Shown: positions 9,421 through 17,200 of the stretch, piece after piece
How the letters are laid out: every line of letters begins with the position of its first letter
Position numbering within the stretch: position 1 is the stretch's first letter
Assembly (NCBI GenBank): GCA_029202385.1
Contig: CP119314.1
Location: 3,412,501 to 3,476,500 of the forward strand
Reading direction: 5' to 3'
From: Candidatus Sphingomonas phytovorans
GTDB lineage: Bacteria; Pseudomonadota; Alphaproteobacteria; Sphingomonadales; Sphingomonadaceae
DNA: 64,000 bases
Made by a program: the position numbers and the translations under genes
The notes under the pieces: model-generated
What the model saw: only the letters and a program-made list of their open reading frames with translations
Told to the model about the DNA's origin: nothing
Databases searched by the model: none

Positions 9421-9660
9421 TCAACCAAGAAACGCATCGACCTCCTCGATCGCGCAGTCGCGCACCGGGTTCACCTCGTGCAGGATCTCGTGGGCAGTGC
9501 TGCGGCCGAAGCCATCGGGCAGCCTGTGGACCAGCGCGGCGGGCGCGCGAGAATCGGTCAGCCGATCATTGTCGGAATGCTCGTGGCGAATGCCATCGAT
9601 CACGGTAAGGGCGCGCGCCGCTGCATCGCTCGGACCACCGTCATGGATCATAGCGAGCAA
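9421..9660 (-). CDS. Short hypothetical protein or gene remnant
   Basis: A 79-residue frame starting MLAMIHDGGPSD and ending EEVDAFLG. The composition looks coding (many Asp/Glu/His, few Ser/Arg runs), unlike the shadow frames around it, but no family was recognised and no clear ribosome site is visible. It occupies most of the gap between the plus-strand genes at 8870 and 9765. It could be a complete small gene or the remains of a longer one. Confidence 0.35.
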   Translation of the reverse strand: MLAMIHDGGPSDAAARALTVIDGIRHEHSDNDRLTDSRAPAALVHRLPDGFGRSTAHEILHEVNPVRDCAIEEVDAFLG

Positions 9661-9764
9661 TTGCCGACAGAGCGTGAGCGAAGGGATCGGACCGACTTCA
9701 TAGCCACCTTTCCAGTTGGGTGATACGATCGAACAATAGCGCGCGCTGGGATAAGGAAATCAAG

Positions 9765-10058
9765 GTGACGTACAAGCCAACGGCTGGAGACATCGCATTT
9801 CGCGATGCAGCAAAACGCGCTGGTGGACTCAATCCTTTTGAGAAGACGGAAATGCTCCGTAACGTCAGCGACACCTATCTCGTCGTTTTGGCGTCCGACA
9901 ACGCGACCACTTCGAAAGTGCTGTTCGACGCAGAATTGGCACGCCGGGGCTCGCTAATCGCACGACGGGCCAATACGATTTCAATTATGGCATTAGGCGT
10001 ATCCGTCGCCTCGCTGGTTGCTGCCGTTGTTGCGATCGCGATGTCCACGTCCTCATAG
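9765..10058 (+). CDS. Hypothetical protein with C-terminal membrane anchor
   Basis: 97 residues from the GTG at 9765, which has AAGGA seven bases upstream; an in-frame GTG at 9720 lacks a ribosome site. The N-terminal two-thirds are soluble and charged. The last 30 residues (MALGVSVASLVAAVVAIAM) form a single membrane segment with a very short tail, giving a tail-anchored topology. The local sequence is less GC-rich than its neighbours, which may indicate a later acquisition. It ends one base before the convergent lgt stop, so the two share a terminus. No family recognised. Confidence 0.5.
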   Translation: MTYKPTAGDIAFRDAAKRAGGLNPFEKTEMLRNVSDTYLVVLASDNATTSKVLFDAELARRGSLIARRANTISIMALGVSVASLVAAVVAIAMSTSS

Positions 10059-10889
10059 CTACGTCGCGACGTCAGCGATCATCAACGGCCGTCGACGGAA
10101 CGAAACCAGGGTAGAATAAAGGCCCACCATGATGATCGGCACGCTCAGCGTCTGCCCCATGGTCAGGCCCCAGGACAGGTGTTCAAGCCCCCGGTCCGGC
10201 TGGCGCACCAGTTCGAGCAAAAAGCGCGCGCTCCCATAGATCAGGAGGCCAACGCCAAGCAGCCTGCCCGGCCGATAGCGGGCGTCAGTCCGCCAGAACA
10301 GGAAGCCGAGAACCGCCATCATCAGTAGGCCCTCGAGCCCGGCCTCGTAGAGTTGGCTCGGATGGCGCGGGAGATCATCCCCGGCACCAGGAAACACCAT
10401 GCCCCAGGACAAACTGGTCGGGCGCCCCCACAACTCCCCGTTCACGAAATTCGCGAGCCGGACGAGCACGAGGCCAAAGGGTGTCGCGCAGCCAATATAG
10501 TCGCACAGGCGCAGCAGGTTCACCTCATGGCGCCGGGCGAACAGCGACAGCGCGAGGACGAGGCCGATCAGGCCGCCGTGGAAGGACATGCCGCCTTCCC
10601 ACAGCTTCAGCACATCGACCGGATGAGTCCAGATGCCGGGCTGATAGAACAGGGTGTAGCCAAGCCGGCCTCCCGCCACGACACCCACGACGACATAGGA
10701 GACGAGGTCGTCGACCTGATCCTGTCGCATCGGCGCGCCGGGCTGCCGCGTGAGCAGGCGCAGATACCACCAGCCCAGCAGCAGCATGACGAGATAGCTG
10801 ATGCCGTACCAATGGACCGGCAACGGGCCGAGGTGGAACGCCACCGGCGACAGACCGAAATCAGTCCAGTGGAGGGTCGTCGTCGCCAT
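10059..10889 (-). CDS. lgt: Prolipoprotein diacylglyceryl transferase
   Basis: 276 residues, multi-pass inner-membrane enzyme that moves diacylglycerol from phosphatidylglycerol to the lipobox cysteine of prolipoproteins, the first step of lipoprotein maturation. The signature RLANFVNGELWG (R-x-x-N-F-x-N-x-E-x-x-G) is complete. HGGLIG and GGRLGYTLFY are further conserved elements. N-terminal HWYGISYLVMLLLGWWYL is the first membrane segment. Start ATG at 10889 follows GGGGA. This housekeeping gene converges with 9765-10058 and is followed upstream (to the right) by the DUF6607/heme receptor operon on the same strand, separated by a probable terminator. Confidence 0.96.
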   Translation of the reverse strand: MATTTLHWTDFGLSPVAFHLGPLPVHWYGISYLVMLLLGWWYLRLLTRQPGAPMRQDQVDDLVSYVVVGVVAGGRLGYTLFYQPGIWTHPVDVLKLWEGGMSFHGGLIGLVLALSLFARRHEVNLLRLCDYIGCATPFGLVLVRLANFVNGELWGRPTSLSWGMVFPGAGDDLPRHPSQLYEAGLEGLLMMAVLGFLFWRTDARYRPGRLLGVGLLIYGSARFLLELVRQPDRGLEHLSWGLTMGQTLSVPIIMVGLYSTLVSFRRRPLMIADVAT

Positions 10890-10974
10890 GGGGTCCCCGC
10901 TTAGCTCGCGAGGCCCCTATCCGATCGAACACCGCCTTGCGAGATACAAGGCGACAGGCGTGGGAGCACCAACC

Positions 10975-10995
10975 AAAAAAGCAGGCGCTCCCGCC
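10975..10995 (-). terminator. Possible factor-independent terminator of the heme operon
   Basis: Read on the minus strand, GGCG-GGAG-CGCC is followed by TGCTTTTTT, a short GC stem with a T-run, four bases past the DUF6607 stop. The stem is only four pairs long, so the call is tentative. It would separate the heme operon from lgt. Confidence 0.45.
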
Positions 10996-10999
10996 AGCC

Positions 11000-11980
11000 T
11001 CAGCGCTTCGTCACCTCGGCGATCACCGCCTTGCCCTTCTCGATTGCCGCCGCGGTCGTCAGCTTCTTCGCCTGCACGTCTTCGGCAAAGCCCATCAGCC
11101 GTTCGCCCGAAGCTGAGCCGGTCTCCGCCACCTCGGCGACGGACACGCCCTTGTCCCTGGCGATCGCCGAGTCCCAGGCAGTCCGGATGGCGGCCCAATA
11201 GTCCTTCGTCGCGGCCCAATAGTCGTCGCCCGCCTTCACGTCGTACGCATCGTCCTTCGCATAGGTGTTGAGCACCGATTCCTGGACGAAGGGCACGACC
11301 TTGCCGTCGACCGGGCCCATCTTGATATTGTCCTGCCAGTGGATCCAGCCGGCCGGCGACGGCGAATGGCGGTTGATCCCGAGATAGCGGTCGTAGCGCG
11401 GGTGGCGGATCGCGTCGCGGCGGGCGAGCGGGCGCCAGGTCCAGTTGCTGCGCCAGCGCCGCACACCGCCTTCCTCGGTCCATTCGCCCCAGCCGCCATA
11501 GCGCGGGGAATCGTCGGTCTGCCACACGGTCTGCGACCAGCGGCCCTTGCGCATCCGCTCAGGCACCGCCTCCTCGTTCCACCGGCCCTGGCCGGCATAG
11601 ACCAGGACCGAGGCGGGCTCGAAGCTCCAGTCCTGCCGCCAATGCTTGATCACCATGGTCTTGCCCTCGCTGGTCACGACCAGCAGGTGCTGCAGGACGA
11701 TATGGCGGCCGCTGTCCTCGATCACCCGGACGCTTTCATGCCCGCCGGAAATCTTGGCCGGGATCGGCGTGTAGTCGGCGCGCCACGGTGTGGTCTCGCG
11801 CATGTCGAAGGTGACCTTGTAGTTGCCGGCCATGGCCAGGATCGATGCGCGATCGGCATCGAAGGCGGCCTTTTCGTCGGCGGCGCTGCGCGTCGCGACT
11901 GGCCCGTCGGCAAGCGCCGGAGCAGCGAGCGGCAGGGTGATGAGGGCGGCGGCAAGCGCTAGGCGGAATGCGGTCTTCAT
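11000..11980 (-). CDS. DUF6607 family protein (heme-receptor partner)
   Basis: 326 residues from the ATG at 11980, which has AAGGAG upstream and begins a clear signal peptide (MKTAFRLALAAALITLPLAA, cut after ALA). Upstream in-frame starts run through the palindromic repeat and are rejected. The mature part is Trp-rich (WRQDWSFEP, WNEEAVPERM, NWTWRPLARRD) and matches what is known as DUF6607, a periplasmic or secreted family of unknown function often found beside heme/hemoglobin TonB receptors. It lies downstream of such a receptor, across a repeat of about 100 bp. The Trp- and His-containing motifs (HWRQDW, WIHWQD) would suit binding of a flat aromatic ligand such as heme; that is inference. 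Confidence 0.82.
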   Translation of the reverse strand: MKTAFRLALAAALITLPLAAPALADGPVATRSAADEKAAFDADRASILAMAGNYKVTFDMRETTPWRADYTPIPAKISGGHESVRVIEDSGRHIVLQHLLVVTSEGKTMVIKHWRQDWSFEPASVLVYAGQGRWNEEAVPERMRKGRWSQTVWQTDDSPRYGGWGEWTEEGGVRRWRSNWTWRPLARRDAIRHPRYDRYLGINRHSPSPAGWIHWQDNIKMGPVDGKVVPFVQESVLNTYAKDDAYDVKAGDDYWAATKDYWAAIRTAWDSAIARDKGVSVAEVAETGSASGERLMGFAEDVQAKKLTTAAAIEKGKAVIAEVTKR

Positions 11981-12012
11981 GAGCGTCGGCTCCTTTCGGA
12001 TATCGAAAAAAT

Positions 12013-12114
12013 CGGGGAGAGGGACAGTCCCGGAGGGGCAAGACCGGTGGGTGCGACTGCCCCTCTCCCCAGCCCCCTCCCGGAGACGGTGGGAGAGGGA
12101 AGCGGGGAGAGGAA
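12013..12114. repeat. GGGAGAGG/CCTCTCCC palindromic intergenic repeat, copy 2
   Basis: Inverted arms GGGGAGAGGGACAGTC and GACTGCCCCTCTCCCC enclose a second pair (CCCTCCCGGAGACGGTGGGA). Same family as 4760-4872. It lies between the heme receptor and its DUF6607 partner, within the presumed operon, so the transcript would carry a strong hairpin here. Confidence 0.65.
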
Positions 12115-12120
12115 AGCTGG

Positions 12121-14364
12121 TTAGAAGCGGGCCGTCAGCGATACGCTCGCATTGCGGCCGGGCTGGGTATAGGCGTCGCTCGTAGCGATATTGGCAGGTG
12201 TCTGCGTTAACCCGCGGACATCGCTCCACCAGGTATATTTCTGGTCGAAGATGTTGAAGATGCCAGCCCGCAGGGTGAGCATGTCGGCGATTCTGACATA
12301 AGCGGTGGCATCCAGAATGGTGAAGCCGCCCGGGCGATAGGCGTTGGACGCGGCCGCCGATTTCGGCTTCTGGGCCGAATGCGTCACGACAAGCTGGCCG
12401 CCGAAACGCCTGTCGGGCGCGTCATAACCGATGCCGCCGACCAGCTTGACCGGATCGATCGTCGACAAAGGCGACTTCACGCCGCCGGCGCCAGTCACCG
12501 TTCCCGTCGAATAGCTCACCGCGAACCGGCCGGTCACACCCTTCACGGGGGTCACGTCGATCTTGCCTTCCACGCCGCTGATGCGGACTCGGGCAAGGTT
12601 GATGAACTGGAAGATGATCGGATCGGCCGGCGTGCCGGCGTGATTGCCGATCGATTCCTGGCTGATGAAGTTGCGGTAGCTGCCGGTGAAGCCAGTCACG
12701 CCAGCGCTCACAACCGGCGTCACGATCCGCGCGCCGCCTTCGAAACTCTCGCTGGTTTCGGGACGGAGATCGGGATTGGGGATCGAGCGATAGGCGAATT
12801 GTGGCGAGGTCGGATTGTCGAAGAACTGATTCACCTGAGTCGGCGACGGCGCCTTGAAGCCCTGCGCATAATTGGCGAACAGGCGGATATCGCCGATTTT
12901 CACCAGCGCACCGAGCTTGGGCGAGACGCGCGATCCGCTCTGCTTCCCGGGGTGTGCGGCGGCGGCCGGGATGAGCCCATCACGCTTCGGCGTCAGCGCG
13001 TAATGATCGAAGCGCAGCGCCGGGAACAATGTCAGCACGCCGTCAGCGATGCCGATCTCGTCGGAGAGATAACCGCCGACCAGCGTATAGTCAGTGATCG
13101 GGAAAGCGCGGGTCGGGAAGACGTCCGGCGGGGTCGGCACCGTGCCATCACGCAGGCCCTGCTGCCGGGTGAAGCTTGCATCGCCGCCATAGACCAGCTT
13201 GTGGGTCAGCGCGCCGGTCGCGAAATCGCTCCGCAGTTCGGCACTCGCGCCGAAGACCCGGTTCGCGAAGGTGTTGAGACGGGTGCGGTCCGCCGCAGTG
13301 TTGCGGTCCTCGGCGGTGAACTGGCGGTTCTCCCCGTCCTGATACCAGCCGGTGAGCTGCGCCGACGTGATCGCACCCGTACCAGTGTAGCGCCAGTCGA
13401 GCGCAACCCGGTCGCGCCGGGTACGGTCGCGTGCCGTCAGGCCGATCACACTCGTCGCCGCGCTCGGGGTGACCGCGATGCCACTTAGCACATTGGTGCG
13501 GACATGGGCGTCGAGATGGTCATAGGTCAGACGGACGCGGTTATGGTCATCGGGCGACCAGACGATCTTGGCCAGCACCGCGTTGGAGAAAGCATCCTGC
13601 GGGTTCGGCGCGGTACGGTTCGCGTTGAGCGATTCGTTCGTGCCCTTGTTGTCCAGCTCATGCCCGTCGCGTCGGGTATAGGCGACCATGCCTGACCAGG
13701 CGCCCGAGGCGCCTGCGACGATGCCGGTTTCGGAGAACTGGTTGTCGGCCGAATCATAAGCGGCGCGCGCGATGCCGCCGATCGACTTGCCGCCGCTCAG
13801 GAAATCCTGCGGGTCGCTGGTCACGAAGCTGACCGCACCGGCGAGGCCGTCGCTGCCATAGAGCGCCGAGGCCGGGCCGCGCAGGATCTCGACCGACTTG
13901 ATCACGCCTAGATCGACATAATCGCCGCGCCCGGCTGACTGCGCCCCGAATTCGAAGCCGTCAGGTACGCGCACGCCATCGACCTGGATCAGCACGCGAT
14001 TGCCCTCGAGCCCGCGGATATTGAAGCCGGCATTGCCGTCGCGCCCGGTGACGCCCTGCGCCGCGCCGAAGCGACTCGGGGCACGGCGGACGCTGACGCC
14101 CGGCTCGAAGCGGACCAGATCCTTGATGTCGGAGGCCATCTGGTCGGCGATCGTCTCCGCGTCGATCACGGTGACGGTGGCCGGCACATTGGCGACCGGT
14201 TGCGGGATACGCGTCGCGGTGACGGTGACGAGATCCCTGTCCTCGTCGGCGGGGTGAGCTTCGTCCGCGGCAAAGGCCGCACCGGCGCTCAACGCCCAGG
14301 CGATCGCCAGCACGGCGGCCCCGGACCTGATGGCCGCGCGCGGCGTGATGAACTGCTCGATCAT
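12121..14364 (-). CDS. TonB-dependent heme/hemoglobin-type receptor
   Basis: 747 residues with a signal peptide ending AAFA. After the TonB-box region (DLVTVTATRIPQPVANVPAT) comes the plug with RGLEGNRVLIQVDGVRVPDG, a hallmark of the hemoglobin/transferrin/lactoferrin receptor family, then VEILRGPASALYGSDGLAGA. The barrel holds NPDLRPETSESFEGG, another motif of this branch, and ends SLTARF. It would bring heme or a hemoprotein-derived iron source across the outer membrane. A Fur-box-like palindrome lies 20-46 bp upstream of the ATG, so it is probably induced by iron limitation. No heme oxygenase or heme ABC transporter is nearby. The exact ligand is not readable. Confidence 0.92.
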   Translation of the reverse strand: MIEQFITPRAAIRSGAAVLAIAWALSAGAAFAADEAHPADEDRDLVTVTATRIPQPVANVPATVTVIDAETIADQMASDIKDLVRFEPGVSVRRAPSRFGAAQGVTGRDGNAGFNIRGLEGNRVLIQVDGVRVPDGFEFGAQSAGRGDYVDLGVIKSVEILRGPASALYGSDGLAGAVSFVTSDPQDFLSGGKSIGGIARAAYDSADNQFSETGIVAGASGAWSGMVAYTRRDGHELDNKGTNESLNANRTAPNPQDAFSNAVLAKIVWSPDDHNRVRLTYDHLDAHVRTNVLSGIAVTPSAATSVIGLTARDRTRRDRVALDWRYTGTGAITSAQLTGWYQDGENRQFTAEDRNTAADRTRLNTFANRVFGASAELRSDFATGALTHKLVYGGDASFTRQQGLRDGTVPTPPDVFPTRAFPITDYTLVGGYLSDEIGIADGVLTLFPALRFDHYALTPKRDGLIPAAAAHPGKQSGSRVSPKLGALVKIGDIRLFANYAQGFKAPSPTQVNQFFDNPTSPQFAYRSIPNPDLRPETSESFEGGARIVTPVVSAGVTGFTGSYRNFISQESIGNHAGTPADPIIFQFINLARVRISGVEGKIDVTPVKGVTGRFAVSYSTGTVTGAGGVKSPLSTIDPVKLVGGIGYDAPDRRFGGQLVVTHSAQKPKSAAASNAYRPGGFTILDATAYVRIADMLTLRAGIFNIFDQKYTWWSDVRGLTQTPANIATSDAYTQPGRNASVSLTARF

Positions 14365-14383
14365 CGGTAACCCCTAAGCTTGA

Positions 14384-14410
14384 TGCTAATGCGAGTGATT
14401 CGCGTTTGCA
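14384..14410 (-). promoter_or_regulatory. Fur-box-like palindrome upstream of heme receptor
   Basis: A 27-bp imperfect palindrome, TGCTAATGCGA-gtgat-TCGCGTTTGCA, with 9 of 11 arm positions paired. Its 19-bp core AATGCGAGTGATTCGCGTT agrees at about 14 positions with the common Fur core AATGAGAATGATTATCATT. Position just upstream of the receptor start is right for repression by Fur with iron. Confidence 0.6.
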
Positions 14411-14460
14411 CCTGCTAGGCAGGATAGGACTGGCTGTCAAATCGGTCGGTGCCGGATGCG

Positions 14461-14482
14461 GGCCGGATCCTGGCCGGATCCT
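14461..14482. repeat. 11-bp tandem duplication
   Basis: GGCCGGATCCT occurs twice back to back, preceded by a degenerate third copy (GCCGGATGCG). It lies between the Fur box and the tetR promoter. Probably replication slippage; no function is evident. Confidence 0.5.
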
Positions 14483-14493
14483 GGGGTGCCCAC

Positions 14494-14532
14494 TGGACGT
14501 TTACGGAAAGCACGCTATATACCGATCGGTAT
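14494..14532 (+). promoter_or_regulatory. tetR promoter with overlapping TetR operator
   Basis: A -35 like TGGACG (14494-14499) and -10 TATATA (14516-14521) are 16 bp apart. The perfect 14-bp palindrome ATACCGATCGGTAT (14519-14532) overlaps the -10 box and the first two bases of the tetR ATG. Transcription would start within a few bases of the ATG, so the mRNA is nearly leaderless, in keeping with the absence of a ribosome site. The same palindrome recurs before the efflux operon. Confidence 0.7.
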
Positions 14533-15145
14533 GGAACAGATTCTTGCCCCGGCACCCATCAAGGGACGGCCCCGGGAGTTCTGCGTTGAGGAAGCGCTGG
14601 CATCCGCTCTCCGGGTATTCTGGACGCGCGGCTATGAAGGTGCGTCAATGGCCGAACTGACCACTGAGATGGGCATCACCAAGCCGAGTCTCTATGCGGC
14701 GTTCGGCAACAAGGAAGCGCTGTTCCACAAGGCGCTCGATCTCTACGAACGCGAGAAGCTCGCTTATATGCGCAGCGCGCTCGACGCGTCGACCGCCCGG
14801 GGCGTGGCTGAGCGGCTGTTGCGCGGCGCGCTCGAGCTGCAGATGAATACCGGCGATCCGTGCGGTTGCCTGGGCGTGATCAGCGTGAGCGCCTGCGGCG
14901 TCGAGGCCGAATCGATCAAGGCCGAAGTGGTCAAGCGCCGCGCCTCGTCCGAGGCGGCGCTGATCGCGCGCTTCGAACGGGCCAAGGCCGAGGGCGATCT
15001 GCCCGATACGATCGAGCCGGTCGCGCTGGTACGCTATCTCTTCGCATTGTTGCAGGGACTCTCGGTCCAGGCCGGATCCGGCGCGACCTGCCAGGAGCTC
15101 GGCCAGCTGGTCGAAACCAGCCTGTCGATTTGGCCCACTCGCTGA
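14531..15145 (+). CDS. TetR/AcrR-family repressor of the RND efflux operon
   Basis: 204 residues. The N-terminal domain carries the helix-turn-helix MAELTTEMGITKPSLYAAFG (about residues 39-58) followed by NKEALFHKAL, typical of TetR/AcrR proteins. The C-terminal ligand domain includes GDPCGCLGVIS, a cysteine-bearing motif common in one TetR subgroup (TetR_C with Cys pair). The start at 14531 is chosen because the operator palindrome and -10 box sit directly against it; the 75 bp of open frame upstream have no ribosome site. The gene is followed by two copies of its presumed operator before the efflux operon, so it likely represses both itself and the pump until a toxic ligand binds. Confidence 0.9.
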   Translation: MEQILAPAPIKGRPREFCVEEALASALRVFWTRGYEGASMAELTTEMGITKPSLYAAFGNKEALFHKALDLYEREKLAYMRSALDASTARGVAERLLRGALELQMNTGDPCGCLGVISVSACGVEAESIKAEVVKRRASSEAALIARFERAKAEGDLPDTIEPVALVRYLFALLQGLSVQAGSGATCQELGQLVETSLSIWPTR

Positions 15146-15157
15146 TTGAAATTAAAT

Positions 15158-15171
15158 ATACCTCGCGGTAC
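15158..15171 (+). promoter_or_regulatory. Second, imperfect TetR-type operator
   Basis: ATACCTCGCGGTAC keeps the ATACC and GGTA half-sites of ATACCGATCGGTAT with a changed centre. It lies just upstream of the efflux promoter -35 box and is centred 48 bp from the main operator, suitable for cooperative or looped binding. Confidence 0.5.
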
Positions 15172-15180
15172 AGAAGCCGC

Positions 15181-15219
15181 TTGACGCGCCGCAGCATAGC
15201 GTTATATACCGATTGGTAT
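15181..15219 (+). promoter_or_regulatory. RND operon promoter with overlapping TetR operator
   Basis: TTGACG (15181-15186) and TATATA (15203-15208) are separated by 16 bp, the best promoter-like pair in this region. ATACCGATTGGTAT (15206-15219) overlaps the -10 box and the expected start of transcription; it differs from the tetR operator at one central base. The geometry is identical at both promoters. Confidence 0.72.
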
Positions 15220-15459
15220 TGAATGCGAGCCCTTCGCCGGTCTCGCCAGCGGCGGAGGGAAACGCCCATGATCAAGACGAACTGCTGAACCAGCCGCGAC
15301 CGGCCTGAGGTCGATCGCGCTCCACCATTTCCGGACGGCCAGGCGGGCAGCTTCAAGCTGCTCCGTGCCGACCAGTCACGCCCGGTGCGTATCTGCGCGC
15401 GAAGACATCCGTCTTCGCGATCGGCGCCCTGTGGCCAATCAACTTCAAGGGGAATAGCC
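15220..15459 (+). other. 240-nt structured leader of the efflux operon
   Basis: Between the promoter and the first gene lies a leader without a long frame. It holds a possible seven-codon mini-ORF (ATG at 15268, stop ending 15288, peptide MIKTNC) preceded by GGAGGG, and a perfect 9-bp hairpin CGCGAAGAC-ATCC-GTCTTCGCG at 15398-15419, about 30 nt before the ribosome site AAGGGGA of the next gene. Post-initiation control is possible but not shown. Confidence 0.4.
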
Positions 15460-15876
15460 ATGGCCTATCTCGATATCGACAACATGTTCGCCGCCCCCGT
15501 CCGCAACCGCGCCATGGCGTCAGCCGCCGCGACGGAGAGCGGGGAAACCGGCTTCTCGGCGCTCGAATGGAGCGTCATCGCGGTGTCGCGCCGCGACAGC
15601 CTGTCCAGCCTCGAGGAGCCCGGCCGGGTGTCGCGCGCGCTGGGAAGCCTGTTCGGCTTCGGCGCCAAATCGCGGCTTGCCGATAGCAGGCTTGAGGCGC
15701 TGCGCCGGCTCGCGGTCCATGCGTGGCGCCGCGGCTATGCCGTCGCCCAGGCCGAGATCGACCGATTCCTCGACGCCGGCTTCACCCTTTCCCAGGCCGA
15801 AACCCTGGTGGCGAGCGTCACCGGCGACCGTGTCGGCCTTGTCCAGATCTACGCCAATCCAAGGATCGCCGCATGA
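15460..15876 (+). CDS. Hypothetical small protein leading the RND operon
   Basis: 138 residues from the ATG at 15460, with AAGGGGA seven bases upstream. No signal peptide, no membrane segment; mixed charged and alanine-rich, with a central FGFGAKSRLADSRLEALRRL segment and a helical C-terminal half (AVAQAEIDRFLDAGFTLSQA). Its stop overlaps the ATG of the adaptor gene (ATGA), so it is translated together with the pump. No family was recognised. Cytoplasmic location and coupling suggest an accessory role in the efflux operon, for example sensing or assembly, but nothing in the sequence proves this. Confidence 0.7.
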   Translation: MAYLDIDNMFAAPVRNRAMASAAATESGETGFSALEWSVIAVSRRDSLSSLEEPGRVSRALGSLFGFGAKSRLADSRLEALRRLAVHAWRRGYAVAQAEIDRFLDAGFTLSQAETLVASVTGDRVGLVQIYANPRIAA

Positions 15877-17141
15877 ACATGATCACCCCCATCGAAAGCA
15901 CGACCGCGCGACCGCTCGTCGACGGTTTCAACCGCATGTCGCGAACGCGGCGCGCGGCGATCGTGCTTATCCCTCTGGCGCTCGTCGCCGCGGCCGGCAC
16001 CAAGCTGGCCGAACAGTCCCCGGCCGTTGCCGCCGCTCCTCCCCCGGCGTCGGTAACGGTCGCGGCACCGCTGGTGCGCGAGGTCAGCGAATGGGACGAC
16101 TATGTCGGCCGTTTCGCCCCGAGCCGCACGGTCGAGATCCGTCCGCGCGTGGCGGGCGAGGTGACCGGCATCCACTTCCGCGACGGTGAGATCGTCCAGA
16201 AGGGCCAGCTGCTCTTCACCATCGATCCGCGCCCGTTCGCCGCGGCACTGGCCGAGGCCCGCGCCAATGCGGCGAGCGCCCGCAGCGCGCTGGCGCTCGC
16301 CCAGGCCGATCTCGGCCGCGCGACCCGCCTCATCGCCGACGAGGCGGTTTCGGCCGGCGAGGTGGATTCGCTCCGCGCCAAATTGCAGGCGGCGCAGGCA
16401 GCGCTCGCCGCAGCCGATGCCCGGGTGCGCGTCCGCGCGCTCGACGTCGAGTTCACCCAGGTCCGCGCACCGATCGCCGGTCGCATCTCCGACCGCAAGG
16501 TCGATGCCGGCAACCAGGTGGCGGGCGGCGAAGGCACCAACGGCACGGTGCTGACCACGATCAACGCGCTCGACCCGATCTACTTCACCTTCGACGGATC
16601 GGAAGCACTCTACCTGAAGACTCAGCGCGCCCGCCAGCCGGGCGCGGCGCCGGCGGCGGTCGAGATCCAGCTTCAGGACGAGACCGAGCATCGCTGGAAG
16701 GGGCGCCTCGATTTCACCGACAACGGTCTCGATCAGCGGTCTGGCACGATCCGTGGCCGCGCCGTCCTGTCCAACGCCAATTATTTCCTGACGCCTGGAA
16801 TGTTCGGCAACATGCGGCTCGCCAGCGGCGGCAAGGCTCCCGCCGTGCTGGTGCCCGACACCGCGATCCAGACCGACCAGGCCCGCAAGATCGTGCTGAC
16901 GGTCGACGCCCAGAACCAGGTTTCCGCCAAGCCGGTGGAACTTGGGCCCGTCGTCGATGGCCTGCGTGTCGTGCGGTCGGGCCTGACGGTGAAGGACCGC
17001 GTGATCATCGCCGGCAACCAGATGGCGATGCCCGGCGCCAAGGTCGCGCCCAAGCCCGGCCACATCGGCGCTGGTGCGGCTGCGCCGGCCGGACCGGCGG
17101 TATCGCTGCCGATCGCGGGCGAGGCCACCATCGCGAACTGA
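15873..17141 (+). CDS. RND efflux periplasmic adaptor (membrane fusion protein)
   Basis: 422 residues from the ATG at 15873 that overlaps the preceding stop; longer frames reach back into the upstream gene. An N-terminal membrane segment (AAIVLIPLALVAAAG) anchors it. Then follow the first lipoyl half-motif (VEIRPRVAGEVTGIHFRDGE), an alanine-rich alpha-hairpin (about residues 115-185), the second lipoyl half (VRAPIAGRISDRKVDAGNQV) and beta-barrel and membrane-proximal domains. This is the AcrA/MexA plan. It bridges the inner-membrane pump at 17377 and the outer-membrane channel at 20563. Confidence 0.94.
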   Translation: MNMITPIESTTARPLVDGFNRMSRTRRAAIVLIPLALVAAAGTKLAEQSPAVAAAPPPASVTVAAPLVREVSEWDDYVGRFAPSRTVEIRPRVAGEVTGIHFRDGEIVQKGQLLFTIDPRPFAAALAEARANAASARSALALAQADLGRATRLIADEAVSAGEVDSLRAKLQAAQAALAAADARVRVRALDVEFTQVRAPIAGRISDRKVDAGNQVAGGEGTNGTVLTTINALDPIYFTFDGSEALYLKTQRARQPGAAPAAVEIQLQDETEHRWKGRLDFTDNGLDQRSGTIRGRAVLSNANYFLTPGMFGNMRLASGGKAPAVLVPDTAIQTDQARKIVLTVDAQNQVSAKPVELGPVVDGLRVVRSGLTVKDRVIIAGNQMAMPGAKVAPKPGHIGAGAAAPAGPAVSLPIAGEATIAN

Positions 17142-17200
17142 ACTCTCGCTCTTCTCACGCCAGGAGATTTTTGCAGAACGGAAGCGCCCAATATTCGCAC

